From an uncultured Bacteroidota bacterium (GTDB lineage: Bacteria; Bacteroidota; Bacteroidia; Chitinophagales; Chitinophagaceae), in NCBI GenBank assembly GCA_903839875.1, contig CAIMDZ010000018.1, positions 1 to 64,000 of the forward strand: a stretch of DNA of 64,000 nucleotides, read 5' to 3'. Positions 1 to 8,191 of this stretch are shown here, piece after piece; position 1 is the first letter of the stretch, and each line of letters starts with the position of its first letter. The translations under genes and the position numbers were made by a program. Below the pieces are notes generated by a model. The model worked only from the letters and a program-made list of their open reading frames with translations, searched no databases and was not told the DNA's origin.

Positions 1-72
1 GGCACCTGTAATAATGATCACCTTTCCTTTTTGATCAGGAATATTTGCTGTTGTCCAATTATTTTTGCTCAT
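1..72 (-). CDS. SDR-family oxidoreductase, N-terminus only (runs off the left edge)
   Basis: Reading leftwards from an ATG at 72, 24 codons are visible. They end in a hydrophobic strand followed by T-G-A, the beginning of the TGxxxGxG cofactor loop of short-chain dehydrogenases. The leading segment (SKNNWTTANIPDQKGKV) is typical of the NAD(P)-dependent SDR group. The substrate cannot be told because the catalytic YxxxK part lies outside the window. It is divergent from the TPR membrane protein at 291. Confidence 0.65.
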   Translation of the reverse strand, partial: MSKNNWTTANIPDQKGKVIIITGA

Positions 73-98
73 TTCTTATTTTATTTCAATAATACTAA

Positions 99-254
99 GT
101 GAAGATGTCAAAATAAATCCTACAATTTGGCTGTTCTTTTCCATTTCTGCTTCGTTGCAAAAGCCCTTAAATAGCTTGCTATTCGCGGATTTTGCGCCTC
201 GCATAAAAGAAAAATAACTATCCAACTTCGTAGGATTTATTTTGACATCTTCAC
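99..254. repeat. MITE-like element with perfect 25-bp terminal inverted repeats
   Basis: The arm at 99-123 is repeated exactly as its reverse complement at 230-254. The 106-bp interior has no convincing ORF. The element fills most of the space between two divergent genes. No flanking target duplication is obvious. It could be a non-autonomous transposon remnant or a structured RNA/terminator; long perfect arms with a short interior favour the first. No other copy was seen in this window. Confidence 0.6.
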
Positions 255-290
255 CAGGTAAAAATACTTTGAACGTAATTTAATAACCGC

Positions 291-2432
291 ATGGCAAAGA
301 AAAAGATCAATCAAAACACAAATCCAGGTAGCACGCCAGCGAAAAGTCCTGTCCATCAACAACGGCCGCAACCCACCAGGAGTAAAGTAGCACCTGCGGT
401 TGCAGGAGAAAAAAGTTTTTTAAGCAAGTATGCCATTATTCTTATACCGGCCGCTATCGGCATACTCACTTATATCTGCCTGAAAGCATGCACGGTTAAT
501 GAGCTTACCAACTGGGACGACCTTGGTTATATAAAAAATTGCCCATTGATCAAGGATATGTCGGACGACTGGCTGAAGAATATTTTCGCCTTGAAGCTGC
601 ACCCTTTAAGCGCCGTTAACCCGGTAATGGGCAACTACCACCCAATAACCATGATGCTTTATGCATTGGAATACCACAAGTATGGCCTGGAACCATGGAT
701 ATACCATTTCGACAGTGTTATCGCCCATGTGGTGTGTACGATTGCCGTTTTTTTCTTTGTTAATGTATTTACCCGTAGAATTATAGCTGCTACTATTGTT
801 GCTTTACTGTTTGGGCTTCATCCTATGCACGTGGAATCTGTAGCATGGGCTGCAGGACGCAAGGACATTTTGTACGGGCTATTCTACGTTCTGGCAATGA
901 CGTGCTATGTTTTTTATTTACGGGCTGCCGGAAACAAAAAAATTACCTGGTACATTGCCTTAACTATCCTGTTTCTTCTTTCCCTGCTTTCAAAAGCAGT
1001 GGCGGTAACACTGCCGTTAGCGTTATTTTTAATAGACTATTTTGAAGGCCGGCAATTATTGATCCCCAATGCACCCGGTGATGATAAAGGAAATATTCCT
1101 GAACGCTTTAAAAAATCAAAGATCAATTATTGGTTAGTTCTTGATAAAATACCACTCCTCGCGCTTGCATACGGATTCGGCCGGTTAGCTACAAATGCGC
1201 AAATAGAAATCGGCGCATATGCATCACTGGACGCCAGTTTTACTAACCTGGAGCGTTTTGCCCTGGGATGCTACGCTTTTTGCACTTATTTATGGAAAGC
1301 AATAATTCCGACGGGATTATGCAATTTTTACCCTTATCCGTTAAAGGTCGGGAATCCCTTATCGCTGCCTGGCATCTACTATATTTACCCTGTCATTGCA
1401 CTTGGATTAATTGCTTCCATTCTGGTATTTGCGCGTAAGAACAAGATTATAATGTTCGGGTTTGGATTCTTTATCCTTAACATTATTCTGCTGCTGCAAT
1501 TTATTCCTGTTGGTGGCGCTATCCTTTCAGACAGGTATGGATATATACCCTACCTGGGTTTGTTCTTAATTATCGGCTGGTATGTGTCCAACTATTTTGA
1601 AGTGAAAGAGAAAATACCAACCGGTAAAATATTGCTGGGTATTATGATTGGTTACTGCCTGGTGCTGGGCTATATGAGCAATGAACGCTGCAAGGACTGG
1701 TATGATTCTGTTACACTATGGCAGGACGATATAGATAAACACCCGGAGGCGCCGGTGGGATATTTTTACCTGGGACAGGAATATTTTACAAGATATGAAT
1801 TGGCAGTAGACCCTAAAAAAAAGAAAATCTATGCAGACTCTGCATTAGCCATGTTCAACGCATCAATACAAAGGAAACCTGATTACATCAACCCGATAAT
1901 ATGTGTGGCGGAGCTGCAGCGATCAAGCGGGTTGATTGATGCGGCCAGAACGACCTACTACCGGGCATTGAGTATAAACAGCAAAAGCGAGAGTGCGTAT
2001 CTCGGCCTGGGCGTGGTACTGAGCATCAAGCAGCAATTCGATTCTGCGGGGTACTACTTCAGAACGGCACTTTCAATAAAACCATTTTCACCGGAGGGAC
2101 ACAGCAATTTTGCCAACTACCTGGATATTGTGGGCAAACTTGATTCGTCGTTACTCGAGTATGCGGAATCCATCAGGGAAAACAGGGATGTGTATATACC
2201 TTACATGAACAGGGCGCGAATCTACCTGAGGCAGGAAAAACCTGATGAGGCGATGAAGGATATTGCACTGGGCTTACAAAACAATCCAAATGCCGGAGAC
2301 CTGTACTACCTGCGGGCCAGATGCTATGGCAAAAAAGGGAATAAAGCAGCCGCCATTGAGGACGTAAAAAAAGCCAGGTCATTGGGAAGTACCTTGTCTG
2401 ACCCGGTTTTGGAAAGCCAGTTAAAACCTTAA
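291..2432 (+). CDS. Multi-spanning membrane protein with C-terminal TPR repeats (TMTC/PMT-like glycosyltransferase family)
   Basis: 713 aa. A basic, Pro/Gln-rich cytoplasmic N-terminus (about 1-42) is followed by roughly ten hydrophobic segments up to about residue 460, then tetratricopeptide repeats to the end (repeats with G-Y-F-Y-L-G and A-Y-L-G-L-G cores). The first loop carries N-W-D-D, the acidic pair typical of GT-C enzymes, and a later loop has HPMHVESVAWAAGRKD, a signature of bacterial TMTC-like proteins. The family transfers sugars from lipid carriers to proteins in the periplasm; donor and target here are unknown. It stands alone between the repeat element and the convergent MFS gene. 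Confidence 0.75.
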   Translation: MAKKKINQNTNPGSTPAKSPVHQQRPQPTRSKVAPAVAGEKSFLSKYAIILIPAAIGILTYICLKACTVNELTNWDDLGYIKNCPLIKDMSDDWLKNIFALKLHPLSAVNPVMGNYHPITMMLYALEYHKYGLEPWIYHFDSVIAHVVCTIAVFFFVNVFTRRIIAATIVALLFGLHPMHVESVAWAAGRKDILYGLFYVLAMTCYVFYLRAAGNKKITWYIALTILFLLSLLSKAVAVTLPLALFLIDYFEGRQLLIPNAPGDDKGNIPERFKKSKINYWLVLDKIPLLALAYGFGRLATNAQIEIGAYASLDASFTNLERFALGCYAFCTYLWKAIIPTGLCNFYPYPLKVGNPLSLPGIYYIYPVIALGLIASILVFARKNKIIMFGFGFFILNIILLLQFIPVGGAILSDRYGYIPYLGLFLIIGWYVSNYFEVKEKIPTGKILLGIMIGYCLVLGYMSNERCKDWYDSVTLWQDDIDKHPEAPVGYFYLGQEYFTRYELAVDPKKKKIYADSALAMFNASIQRKPDYINPIICVAELQRSSGLIDAARTTYYRALSINSKSESAYLGLGVVLSIKQQFDSAGYYFRTALSIKPFSPEGHSNFANYLDIVGKLDSSLLEYAESIRENRDVYIPYMNRARIYLRQEKPDEAMKDIALGLQNNPNAGDLYYLRARCYGKKGNKAAAIEDVKKARSLGSTLSDPVLESQLKP

Positions 2433-2467
2433 CCCGTAAGTGTTGTCTGTTGCTGTAAAGAAATTCG

Positions 2468-3853
2468 TTACTCTTTATTTTTATCACTATGCAATTTTAA
2501 TGTCCTCAAGGTTGGTGCAGCGAAATAAGTAACGACAACAACAACAAGCGTCAGACACCCACCCAGGAAGACGGCAGGAACAGTGCCCATCCATTTTGCA
2601 GTGATGCCGCTTTCCATGGCGCCAAGTTCGTTTGATGAACTGATGAACATGGTGTTAACCGCTGCTACCCTGCCCCTCATACTATCGGGTGTATAAACCT
2701 GGAGGATGGTGTGACGGATAGCTACATTTACCGCATCGAACATCCCACCGAACAACAACATGGAGAACGCAATAATAAAGCCCCATGAAATACCAAAACC
2801 GGATAATGTAGCAACAACATTTGTGCCAAAATAACCCGAATAAGCGAAAATAATTGTAGTTATTCCAAATCCCACAATAGACAACAATAATTTGATTCCG
2901 GGGTTCGATTTTAATGGCACAAAGGATAATAGCAATAAGGTGAGGATAGAACCTATACCAGGAGCTGCGCGCATCCAGCCGAATCCGATCTCACCAACTT
3001 TCAGAATATCATCGGCATACACGGGAAGCAGGGCGACAGCCCCTCCAAACAGAACAGCAAACAGATCGAGCGACAAAACAGCAAGAATCAACTGAGACCT
3101 GAAAACAAACTTTAAACCTTCGCCAAGGCTTTTCATAACGGGTTCTTTTCCCTTCTTCAGAATTGGCTGCTTTGGTATACGTAAGATGGCGATAAATGCT
3201 ATGACCTCAATAATGCCTACACTGACCAGGCTCATCTGAAAACCAGTAAACGCTATCATAAACCCTCCCAGCAATGGCCCTATAACGGCGCCTGTCTGCC
3301 ACGAGGTAAGGCTCCAGGTCGTCGCATTTGGATACAGCTCACGTGGCACCAGCATTCCTTGTAAAGTAAAGGAAGATGGTCCCAGGAATGCCCTCAAAGC
3401 CCCACCCATAAATATACCCGCATAAACAAGCCATACTATTGCCGTAACAGATAAATGGGCAGGCAATTGGGGTAGCGCAAGAATCACAAAAAATATGGAA
3501 AGTAAAATATAACCCATAATGCATTGAGCCATCAGAGTTTTCTTCTCCTTCATATCCACAAAATGGCCGGAAAAAAAGGAGAAGCTAATGGCCGGGATCA
3601 CCTCCCACAAACCCAGCATACCCAGCGCCAGCTTGTCGTGGGTGAGCTTGTATACATAATAGGCAACAATCGCCGCCTGCATATTCAGTGCAAGGATAAT
3701 AGTGACCCGCAATAACAGGAAATTCCTGAAAAGGGGATAGTGAAGCGCCTTGTTTTTTTCGATAAATGAGCTTGCGAACCGCAAAAAGGGGGAGTTTGGT
3801 TTGTGCAAAAATATTCTATTCGGAAGATATTTACCGCTAAATTTGCCTGTCAA
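2468..3853 (-). CDS. MFS transporter (EntS/MFS_3-like exporter)
   Basis: Up to 461 aa with about twelve hydrophobic helices and the loop motif G-x-F-V-D-M-K-E-K-K-T-L (about residue 100), the cytoplasmic loop 2-3 signature of the major facilitator superfamily. It resembles the group containing the enterobactin exporter EntS and macrolide efflux proteins; the substrate is unknown. The start is doubtful. The longest frame begins with TTG at 3853, abutting the divergent ATG of the ABC permease, and another TTG lies at 3808. No ATG occurs before the second helix region, so a non-ATG start is likely. Confidence 0.85.
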   Translation of the reverse strand: MTGKFSGKYLPNRIFLHKPNSPFLRFASSFIEKNKALHYPLFRNFLLLRVTIILALNMQAAIVAYYVYKLTHDKLALGMLGLWEVIPAISFSFFSGHFVDMKEKKTLMAQCIMGYILLSIFFVILALPQLPAHLSVTAIVWLVYAGIFMGGALRAFLGPSSFTLQGMLVPRELYPNATTWSLTSWQTGAVIGPLLGGFMIAFTGFQMSLVSVGIIEVIAFIAILRIPKQPILKKGKEPVMKSLGEGLKFVFRSQLILAVLSLDLFAVLFGGAVALLPVYADDILKVGEIGFGWMRAAPGIGSILTLLLLSFVPLKSNPGIKLLLSIVGFGITTIIFAYSGYFGTNVVATLSGFGISWGFIIAFSMLLFGGMFDAVNVAIRHTILQVYTPDSMRGRVAAVNTMFISSSNELGAMESGITAKWMGTVPAVFLGGCLTLVVVVVTYFAAPTLRTLKLHSDKNKE

Positions 3854-5109
3854 TGACTAATATAGCGCAAATACTAGGTACCAGTATCGTCCAGGCCTTC
3901 CTTGAATTGAAGGCCAACAAGCTGCGTACTTTCCTTTCCCTGTTAGGAATAACCATTGGTATTTTTTGCATTATATCAGTACTTACTGTGCTTGACAGCC
4001 TGAAGAATAATATTCAGAAGGATATGGCCACCCTTGGAAGCGATGTGCTGTATGTTGGCAGGTGGCCATGGATGGACGAGGGAGGAGAATATAAATGGTG
4101 GGAGTACTGGAGAAGGCCCGGAATGACTCCGCTGGAAGCCAAAGCCATTCAAACCCAGGTGCCGGATGTAGCTATAGCCACCATATGCCTGACCACCCGC
4201 AGAATGACGGTAAAGTATAATGACCTGGACGTGAGCAGTATAGAAGGATATGCAGTTACTGATGGTTTTGACAAGCTGCAGAATATAGATCTTGTAAACG
4301 GAAGATACCTTAATACTTCGGAACTGGAGGGTGGCACTAATTCTGCAGTGCTAGGATATGAGGTATACCAGGCGCTGTTCCCGGGCAGTAAAGACCCGGT
4401 AGGAAAAAGCGTAACGTTTTACGGACGAAAATTTGCGGTGATAGGTGTTCTGAAAAAATCGGGACAGAATATGGCGGGATTTGACTTTGATAATTCTGTA
4501 ATCTACCCATACTACGCCGCTGCCAATTTCCTGGAGGTACGGTCACTCAATTATGATCCGATGCTGGCGGTGAAAGCTGCAAATGGTAAAAACCTGGAAG
4601 ACATAAAGTATGAAGTAGAGGGGGTATTACGGCGTGTAAGAAAAGTGAGGCCGGGACAGGCAAATGATTTCGCTATCAACCAGCTCAGCCAGGTTTCAGA
4701 ACGTATAGATTCGATGTTCGGGTTCATTGACATGATCGGTTTATTTATCGGGGGGGGTTCGTTGCTGGTGGGTGCGTTCGGTATTGCCAATATAATGTTT
4801 GTAACGGTTAAAGAGCGAACAAAAATGATCGGTCTGAAAAAGGCGATTGGCGCCCGCAAATCGTCAATACTATGGGAATTCCTGATTGAGGCTATTGTGT
4901 TGTGCCTGATAGGCGGACTTACCGGTATCCTAATTGTATTGCTGCTGAGCCTGATAATGACCTATGGTGTTGATTTCCCGGTTACCATGTCTTTAAGCAA
5001 CTTCTTTATTGGCATTATTGTTTCTATATTCGTCGGAGTATTATCAGGTTTTATACCAGCAAGGTCGGCCGCCCGGCTTGATCCTGTTGTGGCAATAAGA
5101 ACAAACTAA
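3853..5109 (+). CDS. MacB/FtsX-type ABC transporter permease
   Basis: 418 aa with the classic order: an N-terminal helix (about 28-48) after A-N-K-L-R-T-F-L-S-L-L-G, a long periplasmic MacB core domain (about 50-280), and three C-terminal helices in the FtsX domain (V-K-E-R-T-K-M-I-G-L-K-K-A-I-G-A-R near 315). MacB-type permeases couple an ATPase to export or mechanotransmission. No ATPase gene is adjacent, so the partner must be elsewhere. The phosphoribosyltransferase gene starts 13 nt after it and may be co-transcribed. Confidence 0.9.
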   Translation: MTNIAQILGTSIVQAFLELKANKLRTFLSLLGITIGIFCIISVLTVLDSLKNNIQKDMATLGSDVLYVGRWPWMDEGGEYKWWEYWRRPGMTPLEAKAIQTQVPDVAIATICLTTRRMTVKYNDLDVSSIEGYAVTDGFDKLQNIDLVNGRYLNTSELEGGTNSAVLGYEVYQALFPGSKDPVGKSVTFYGRKFAVIGVLKKSGQNMAGFDFDNSVIYPYYAAANFLEVRSLNYDPMLAVKAANGKNLEDIKYEVEGVLRRVRKVRPGQANDFAINQLSQVSERIDSMFGFIDMIGLFIGGGSLLVGAFGIANIMFVTVKERTKMIGLKKAIGARKSSILWEFLIEAIVLCLIGGLTGILIVLLLSLIMTYGVDFPVTMSLSNFFIGIIVSIFVGVLSGFIPARSAARLDPVVAIRTN

Positions 5110-5122
5110 AATTAATTTTGAA

Positions 5123-5623
5123 ATGAAAAAAAAGAGGGTGCTCATTCTCGACAAAGACCGCATTTCTTACAAACTTCGCCGGATGGCATATGAGATATGG
5201 GAACATAACAGTAATGAAAAGGAGATCATTCTGATCGGGATTGAAAAGGGCGGCAGAATTCTTGCCGAAAACCTCAGTGCATTGCTAAAGGAGATCAGCC
5301 CGATTAAAGCGAAAATGATACCTATTATCATTAATAAAAAGAAGCCGCTGAATAATGCTATTGAATTTAATGAAAATCTGACGGGCAAGTGCGTGATACT
5401 CGTAGATGATGTGGTGAACTCAGGCAAAACAATACTCTACTCGTTGAACACTATTCTTGCTTACGACCTTAAAAAATTAATGGTGGCTGTGTTGGTAGAC
5501 CGCAAGCATAAATCATTCCCGATAGCATCGGATATTGTTGGGCATACCATTGCCACAACGTTGCAGGACCATATTGAGGTAGAAACGGAAGGGAATGAGA
5601 TAGTGGCGGTTTATCTGGAGTAA
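5123..5623 (+). CDS. Phosphoribosyltransferase (PyrR/HPRT-like type I PRTase)
   Basis: 166 aa. The PRPP-binding motif is clear at 91-104 (VILVDDVVNSGKTI: two acidic residues followed by the phosphate loop), and an E-K-G-G-R turn at 41-45 matches the pyrophosphate loop. The family transfers phosphoribose between PRPP and nucleobases; PyrR members regulate pyrimidine genes. Substrate specificity cannot be read from the sequence. It follows the ABC permease by 13 nt. An array of 8-bp repeats begins right after the TAA stop. Confidence 0.85.
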   Translation: MKKKRVLILDKDRISYKLRRMAYEIWEHNSNEKEIILIGIEKGGRILAENLSALLKEISPIKAKMIPIIINKKKPLNNAIEFNENLTGKCVILVDDVVNSGKTILYSLNTILAYDLKKLMVAVLVDRKHKSFPIASDIVGHTIATTLQDHIEVETEGNEIVAVYLE

Positions 5624-5624
5624 A

Positions 5625-5686
5625 GTTGTTTAGTTGATAGGTTGAATAGTTGATATGTTGATTGGTTGAATAGTCAGAATAAAGGA
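5625..5686 (+). repeat. GTTGATAR 8-bp repeat array 1 (about 7 units, 3' of the PRTase gene)
   Basis: Immediately after the TAA at 5621-5623 the sequence falls into 8-bp steps of GTTGATAG, GTTGAATA, GTTGATAT, GTTGATTG and so on. The units are degenerate but keep GTTGA in register. Each unit contains TGA and often TAG/TAA, so all three frames are closed. The same array type occurs after ahpC, secG and the GlcNAc-kinase-like gene. Confidence 0.75.
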
Positions 5687-5703
5687 TTTAAAAAATATTG
5701 GAA

Positions 5704-6657
5704 ATGGCTTTTACATTAGTGATACATGGCGGGGCAGGGAATATTACACCGGCTATAATGAATGCTGAGCAGGAAAAACAATATAGTGCAGGCCTTAAAG
5801 AAGCATTGGATAAGGGCTATGAGATCCTGCACAAAGGCGGATCAGCGATGGATGCAGTAATTGCTTCGATTACTACTCTTGAAGATAATCCGTTGTTCAA
5901 TGCGGGACGGGGAGCAGTATTCACAAAGAAGGGACTGAATGAAATGGATGCTGCTATTATGGATGGGAGTAATTTAATGGCAGGAGCCGTAGCTGGTGTA
6001 CGTAATATTAAGAACCCAATTAAGCTTGCCCGTGAAATAATGCTGAAATCAGGGCATGTATTCCTTAGCGGTGAGGGCGCGGCTGAGTTCGCACTGAACC
6101 AGGGAATAGAAATGGCCCCTGATGAATATTTTTTCAACAGGTTGCGTTATGATCAATGGGTGGAGATACGGGATAGTGATTTTTACCAGCTCGACCATAA
6201 AGCAGATAATCTGAAAGGGCAAGCAGCTAACCCGGAATACAAATTTGGTACTGTGGGTGCAGTGGCTTGCGATGAACAAGGAAACCTGGCGGCAGGCACA
6301 TCAACAGGAGGAATGACCAACAAACGTTTTGGGCGTATTGGTGATAGTCCGGTTATTGGTGCAGGAACTTATGCCAACAATAAAACCTGCGCAATCTCAT
6401 GCACAGGGCATGGTGAGCCTTTCCTGCGTGCTGTAGTAGCACATGATGTTTCGTGTATTATGGAATATAAAGGTTTGTCGCTCCAAGATGCCTGCGCTTT
6501 GGTAATAAAAGATAAATTAGTGAAGATAGGCGGTGAAGGCGGGCTTATTGCTGTTGACGCAAAAGGCAATTATGATTTCTGCTTTAATTCTGCGGGGATG
6601 TACAGGGGGATGAGGGATAGTGAAGGGAAGAGTATGGTGGCGTTTTACGGGGAGTAA
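5704..6657 (+). CDS. Isoaspartyl peptidase / type III L-asparaginase (Ntn hydrolase)
   Basis: 317 aa from the ATG at 5704; a TTG two codons upstream is less likely. It starts with an I-H-G-G-A-G strand typical of plant-type asparaginases. The autocleavage nucleophile is Thr183 in F-G-T-V-G-A-V-A, followed by G-T-S-T-G-G-M-T-N-K-R and a G-D-S-P loop. The enzyme self-cleaves into alpha and beta chains and removes isoaspartyl residues from dipeptides, with some asparaginase activity. No signal peptide is seen, so it is probably cytoplasmic. Family length is normal. Confidence 0.93.
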   Translation: MAFTLVIHGGAGNITPAIMNAEQEKQYSAGLKEALDKGYEILHKGGSAMDAVIASITTLEDNPLFNAGRGAVFTKKGLNEMDAAIMDGSNLMAGAVAGVRNIKNPIKLAREIMLKSGHVFLSGEGAAEFALNQGIEMAPDEYFFNRLRYDQWVEIRDSDFYQLDHKADNLKGQAANPEYKFGTVGAVACDEQGNLAAGTSTGGMTNKRFGRIGDSPVIGAGTYANNKTCAISCTGHGEPFLRAVVAHDVSCIMEYKGLSLQDACALVIKDKLVKIGGEGGLIAVDAKGNYDFCFNSAGMYRGMRDSEGKSMVAFYGE

Positions 6658-6727
6658 AGGACAAATTAACATAGTACAGGTATTTGATTATTGAGTTTAC
6701 TTTATCTTTACAGTAATTTATTAAATA

Positions 6728-7147
6728 ATGGGACTTACTTACGCATCAGTGGAATTGATAAACAGGGATGACCTTGCTCTTGCACAAAGGTATATAATCG
6801 GTGAGGAAGACGTGAGAAAAATGCATGTTGACATGCTGGTGGATACAGGTGCGTATATGCTTGCTATAAATGAGAGCATACAGGAACAAATGCAATTCCC
6901 ATTAGTTGAAAAAAGAAAATTTGAACTTGGCAACGGGCATATCGTAGAATATGATATAGTGGCCTCAGTGGAACTCAAATTTAAAAACAGACGGACAAAT
7001 TGTAACGCCGTGGTGCTTCCTGACACCACTGAACCATTGCTTGGTGCTATACCACTGGAAGATATGGATGTTCTGATTCATCCATACAGACAGGAACTGA
7101 TTGTAAATCCTGACCATCCTTATTTTGCAGTGATGAAAATGAAGTGA
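6728..7147 (+). CDS. Clan AA (retropepsin-like) aspartic protease domain protein
   Basis: 139 aa. The catalytic motif is V-D-T-G-A at 38-42 (Asp39), preceded by a hydrophobic strand, and the second conserved strand ends in L-L-G-A-I-P-L-E-D-M-D near 113-123. This is the single-domain retropepsin fold that acts as a dimer. Similar small bacterial proteins are often listed as clan AA aspartic proteases without known targets. There is no signal peptide. The 98-aa antitoxin-like gene follows after 16 nt, but a functional link is not evident. Confidence 0.8.
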   Translation: MGLTYASVELINRDDLALAQRYIIGEEDVRKMHVDMLVDTGAYMLAINESIQEQMQFPLVEKRKFELGNGHIVEYDIVASVELKFKNRRTNCNAVVLPDTTEPLLGAIPLEDMDVLIHPYRQELIVNPDHPYFAVMKMK

Positions 7148-7163
7148 ATTAAAGAATTTACTT

Positions 7164-7460
7164 ATGAACAATTCAGCCTTTGACAATAAACAGATAAAAT
7201 CAAATAAACCACAAGCAAGCCGAAAACTGCTTGCGGATATACTTGCGAAGGAATCTAAATTGGTTGCAAAAGAATCTATGAAAGTATTGAGGGAATTTGA
7301 ACAGGAGACTGATCAATATGAATGGTGGAACGATAAAGAGTTTGTAAAAGAACAGGATAGGATTGACGCGGCAATGGAGTCGGGTGAAGACAAAGGTGTT
7401 ACATTGGAAGAACTGGAAAGCTCAATTGAAGCGATCAGGTTGCAGATGTATGGAAAATGA
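7164..7460 (+). CDS. Orphan antitoxin-like protein (TA module 1; toxin deleted)
   Basis: 98 aa. The C-terminal half (from W-W-N-D-K-E-F through A-M-E-S-G-E-D-K-G-V to the final Y-G-K) is nearly the same as that of the antitoxin at 7636, while the N-terminal half differs. In module 2 the toxin starts inside the last codons of the antitoxin with ATGGAAAAT. Here the same ATGGAAAAT is present at the end of the gene but runs at once into sequence matching the toxin's last codons. The antitoxin is therefore left alone. Function is inferred from the paralogue. Confidence 0.6.
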   Translation: MNNSAFDNKQIKSNKPQASRKLLADILAKESKLVAKESMKVLREFEQETDQYEWWNDKEFVKEQDRIDAAMESGEDKGVTLEELESSIEAIRLQMYGK

Positions 7461-7482
7461 AAATACAGGCAAGCTCAATAGA
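7452..7482 (+). pseudogene. Scar of a deleted ParE-type toxin gene
   Basis: This stretch joins the toxin's first nine bases (ATGGAAAAT, as at 7877) to bases matching its last 20 or so (AAATACAGGCAAGCTCAATA, compare 8171-8190). About 290 bp of toxin coding sequence is missing between them. The frame of the residue is broken. Confidence 0.6.
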
Positions 7483-7737
7483 AATCCCATACCTGAACGG
7501 TGCTAACGCCACTGTCGCCCGATCCACCAACGAAAAGTTGGGGACATGGTAGCGCAATAAGTCGGGCAAAAAATAGCCATATTGTAATTTTTCTATCAAT
7601 TCCAAAATCAGTAAATTTGTGTAAAGCATTTTTGTATGACTACGACCGAAGCATTACGGAAACAGGCAAAGAAATACATTGACAAGGCAGATGAAAATTC
7701 ATTGCGTAGGGTAAACGCTATTCTTGAAATAGATCAG
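7461..7737 (+). repeat. Direct repeat copy A (277 bp)
   Basis: It matches 8171-8448 closely, with scattered substitutions and a few 1-bp indels. It covers the toxin tail, an intergenic part with the small hairpin CCAAC-GAAAA-GTTGG, the promoter and the first 35 or so codons of the antitoxin gene. The two copies flank TA module 2, so recombination between them would delete or amplify it. Confidence 0.85.
7612..7619 (+). promoter_or_regulatory. Bacteroidota -7 box (TAAATTTG) for TA module 2
   Basis: TAAATTTG fits the TAnnTTTG consensus, with TTTTTC about 18 bp upstream in the -33 position. It lies 17 nt before the antitoxin ATG and is repeated before module 3. Confidence 0.6.
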
Positions 7738-7887
7738 GCTACCAATGACTGGTGGAATGACAAGGAATTCATTGCAGAATTAGACAGTCGGTATGACGCA
7801 ATGGAATCGGGCGAGGACAAGGGTGTTTCATTAGAAGAATTCGAAAGTTCTATTGAAAAACTTAGAATAGAGCGCTATGGAAAATAA
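7636..7887 (+). CDS. Antitoxin of TA module 2
   Basis: 83 aa. Residues 1-35 are identical to those of the module 3 antitoxin (starting MTTTEALRKQ), whereas residues 36-83 match the orphan antitoxin at 7164. This pattern suggests an N-terminal operator-binding/dimerisation part and a C-terminal toxin-neutralising part. The stop overlaps the toxin start by 11 nt, usual for type II pairs. The exact antitoxin family is not recognised with certainty. Confidence 0.75.
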   Translation: MTTTEALRKQAKKYIDKADENSLRRVNAILEIDQATNDWWNDKEFIAELDSRYDAMESGEDKGVSLEEFESSIEKLRIERYGK

Positions 7888-8191
7888 AATCATTTATTCC
7901 ATATCTCTTTCTATCCGTGCACAGAAAGATTTGCAAAAATCATTTAACTGGTATGAGGATCAAAAGGTTGGTCTGGGCAGCAGATTTACTAAGGAAGCCG
8001 CTGATCTTTTTCGAACAATCAAACAAAATCCAAAATTGTTTTCAATAAAGGACAAGTTTTACCGGGAAGTAGGCATGAGCTCCTTTCCATTTCTTGTCAT
8101 TTATAGAATTAACAGAAAACACGCTATCAGGATTGTTTCTGTTTTTCACACCTCGCAAAATCCTAAAAAGAAATACAGGCAAGCCCAATAG
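7877..8191 (+). CDS. ParE/RelE-family toxin of TA module 2
   Basis: 104 aa, highly basic. It has the RelE/ParE superfamily layout: an N-terminal strand (Y-S-I-S-L-S-I-R-A-Q-K-D-L), two helices including F-N-W-Y-E-D-Q-K-V-G-L-G-S-R-F, then F-P-F-L-V-I-Y-R-I and a final strand I-V-S-V-F-H-T-S-Q-N-P. This ending is typical of ParE-like toxins, which target gyrase or ribosome-bound mRNA depending on subfamily. It is translationally coupled to the antitoxin by an 11-nt overlap. Confidence 0.85.
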   Translation: MENKIIYSISLSIRAQKDLQKSFNWYEDQKVGLGSRFTKEAADLFRTIKQNPKLFSIKDKFYREVGMSSFPFLVIYRINRKHAIRIVSVFHTSQNPKKKYRQAQ

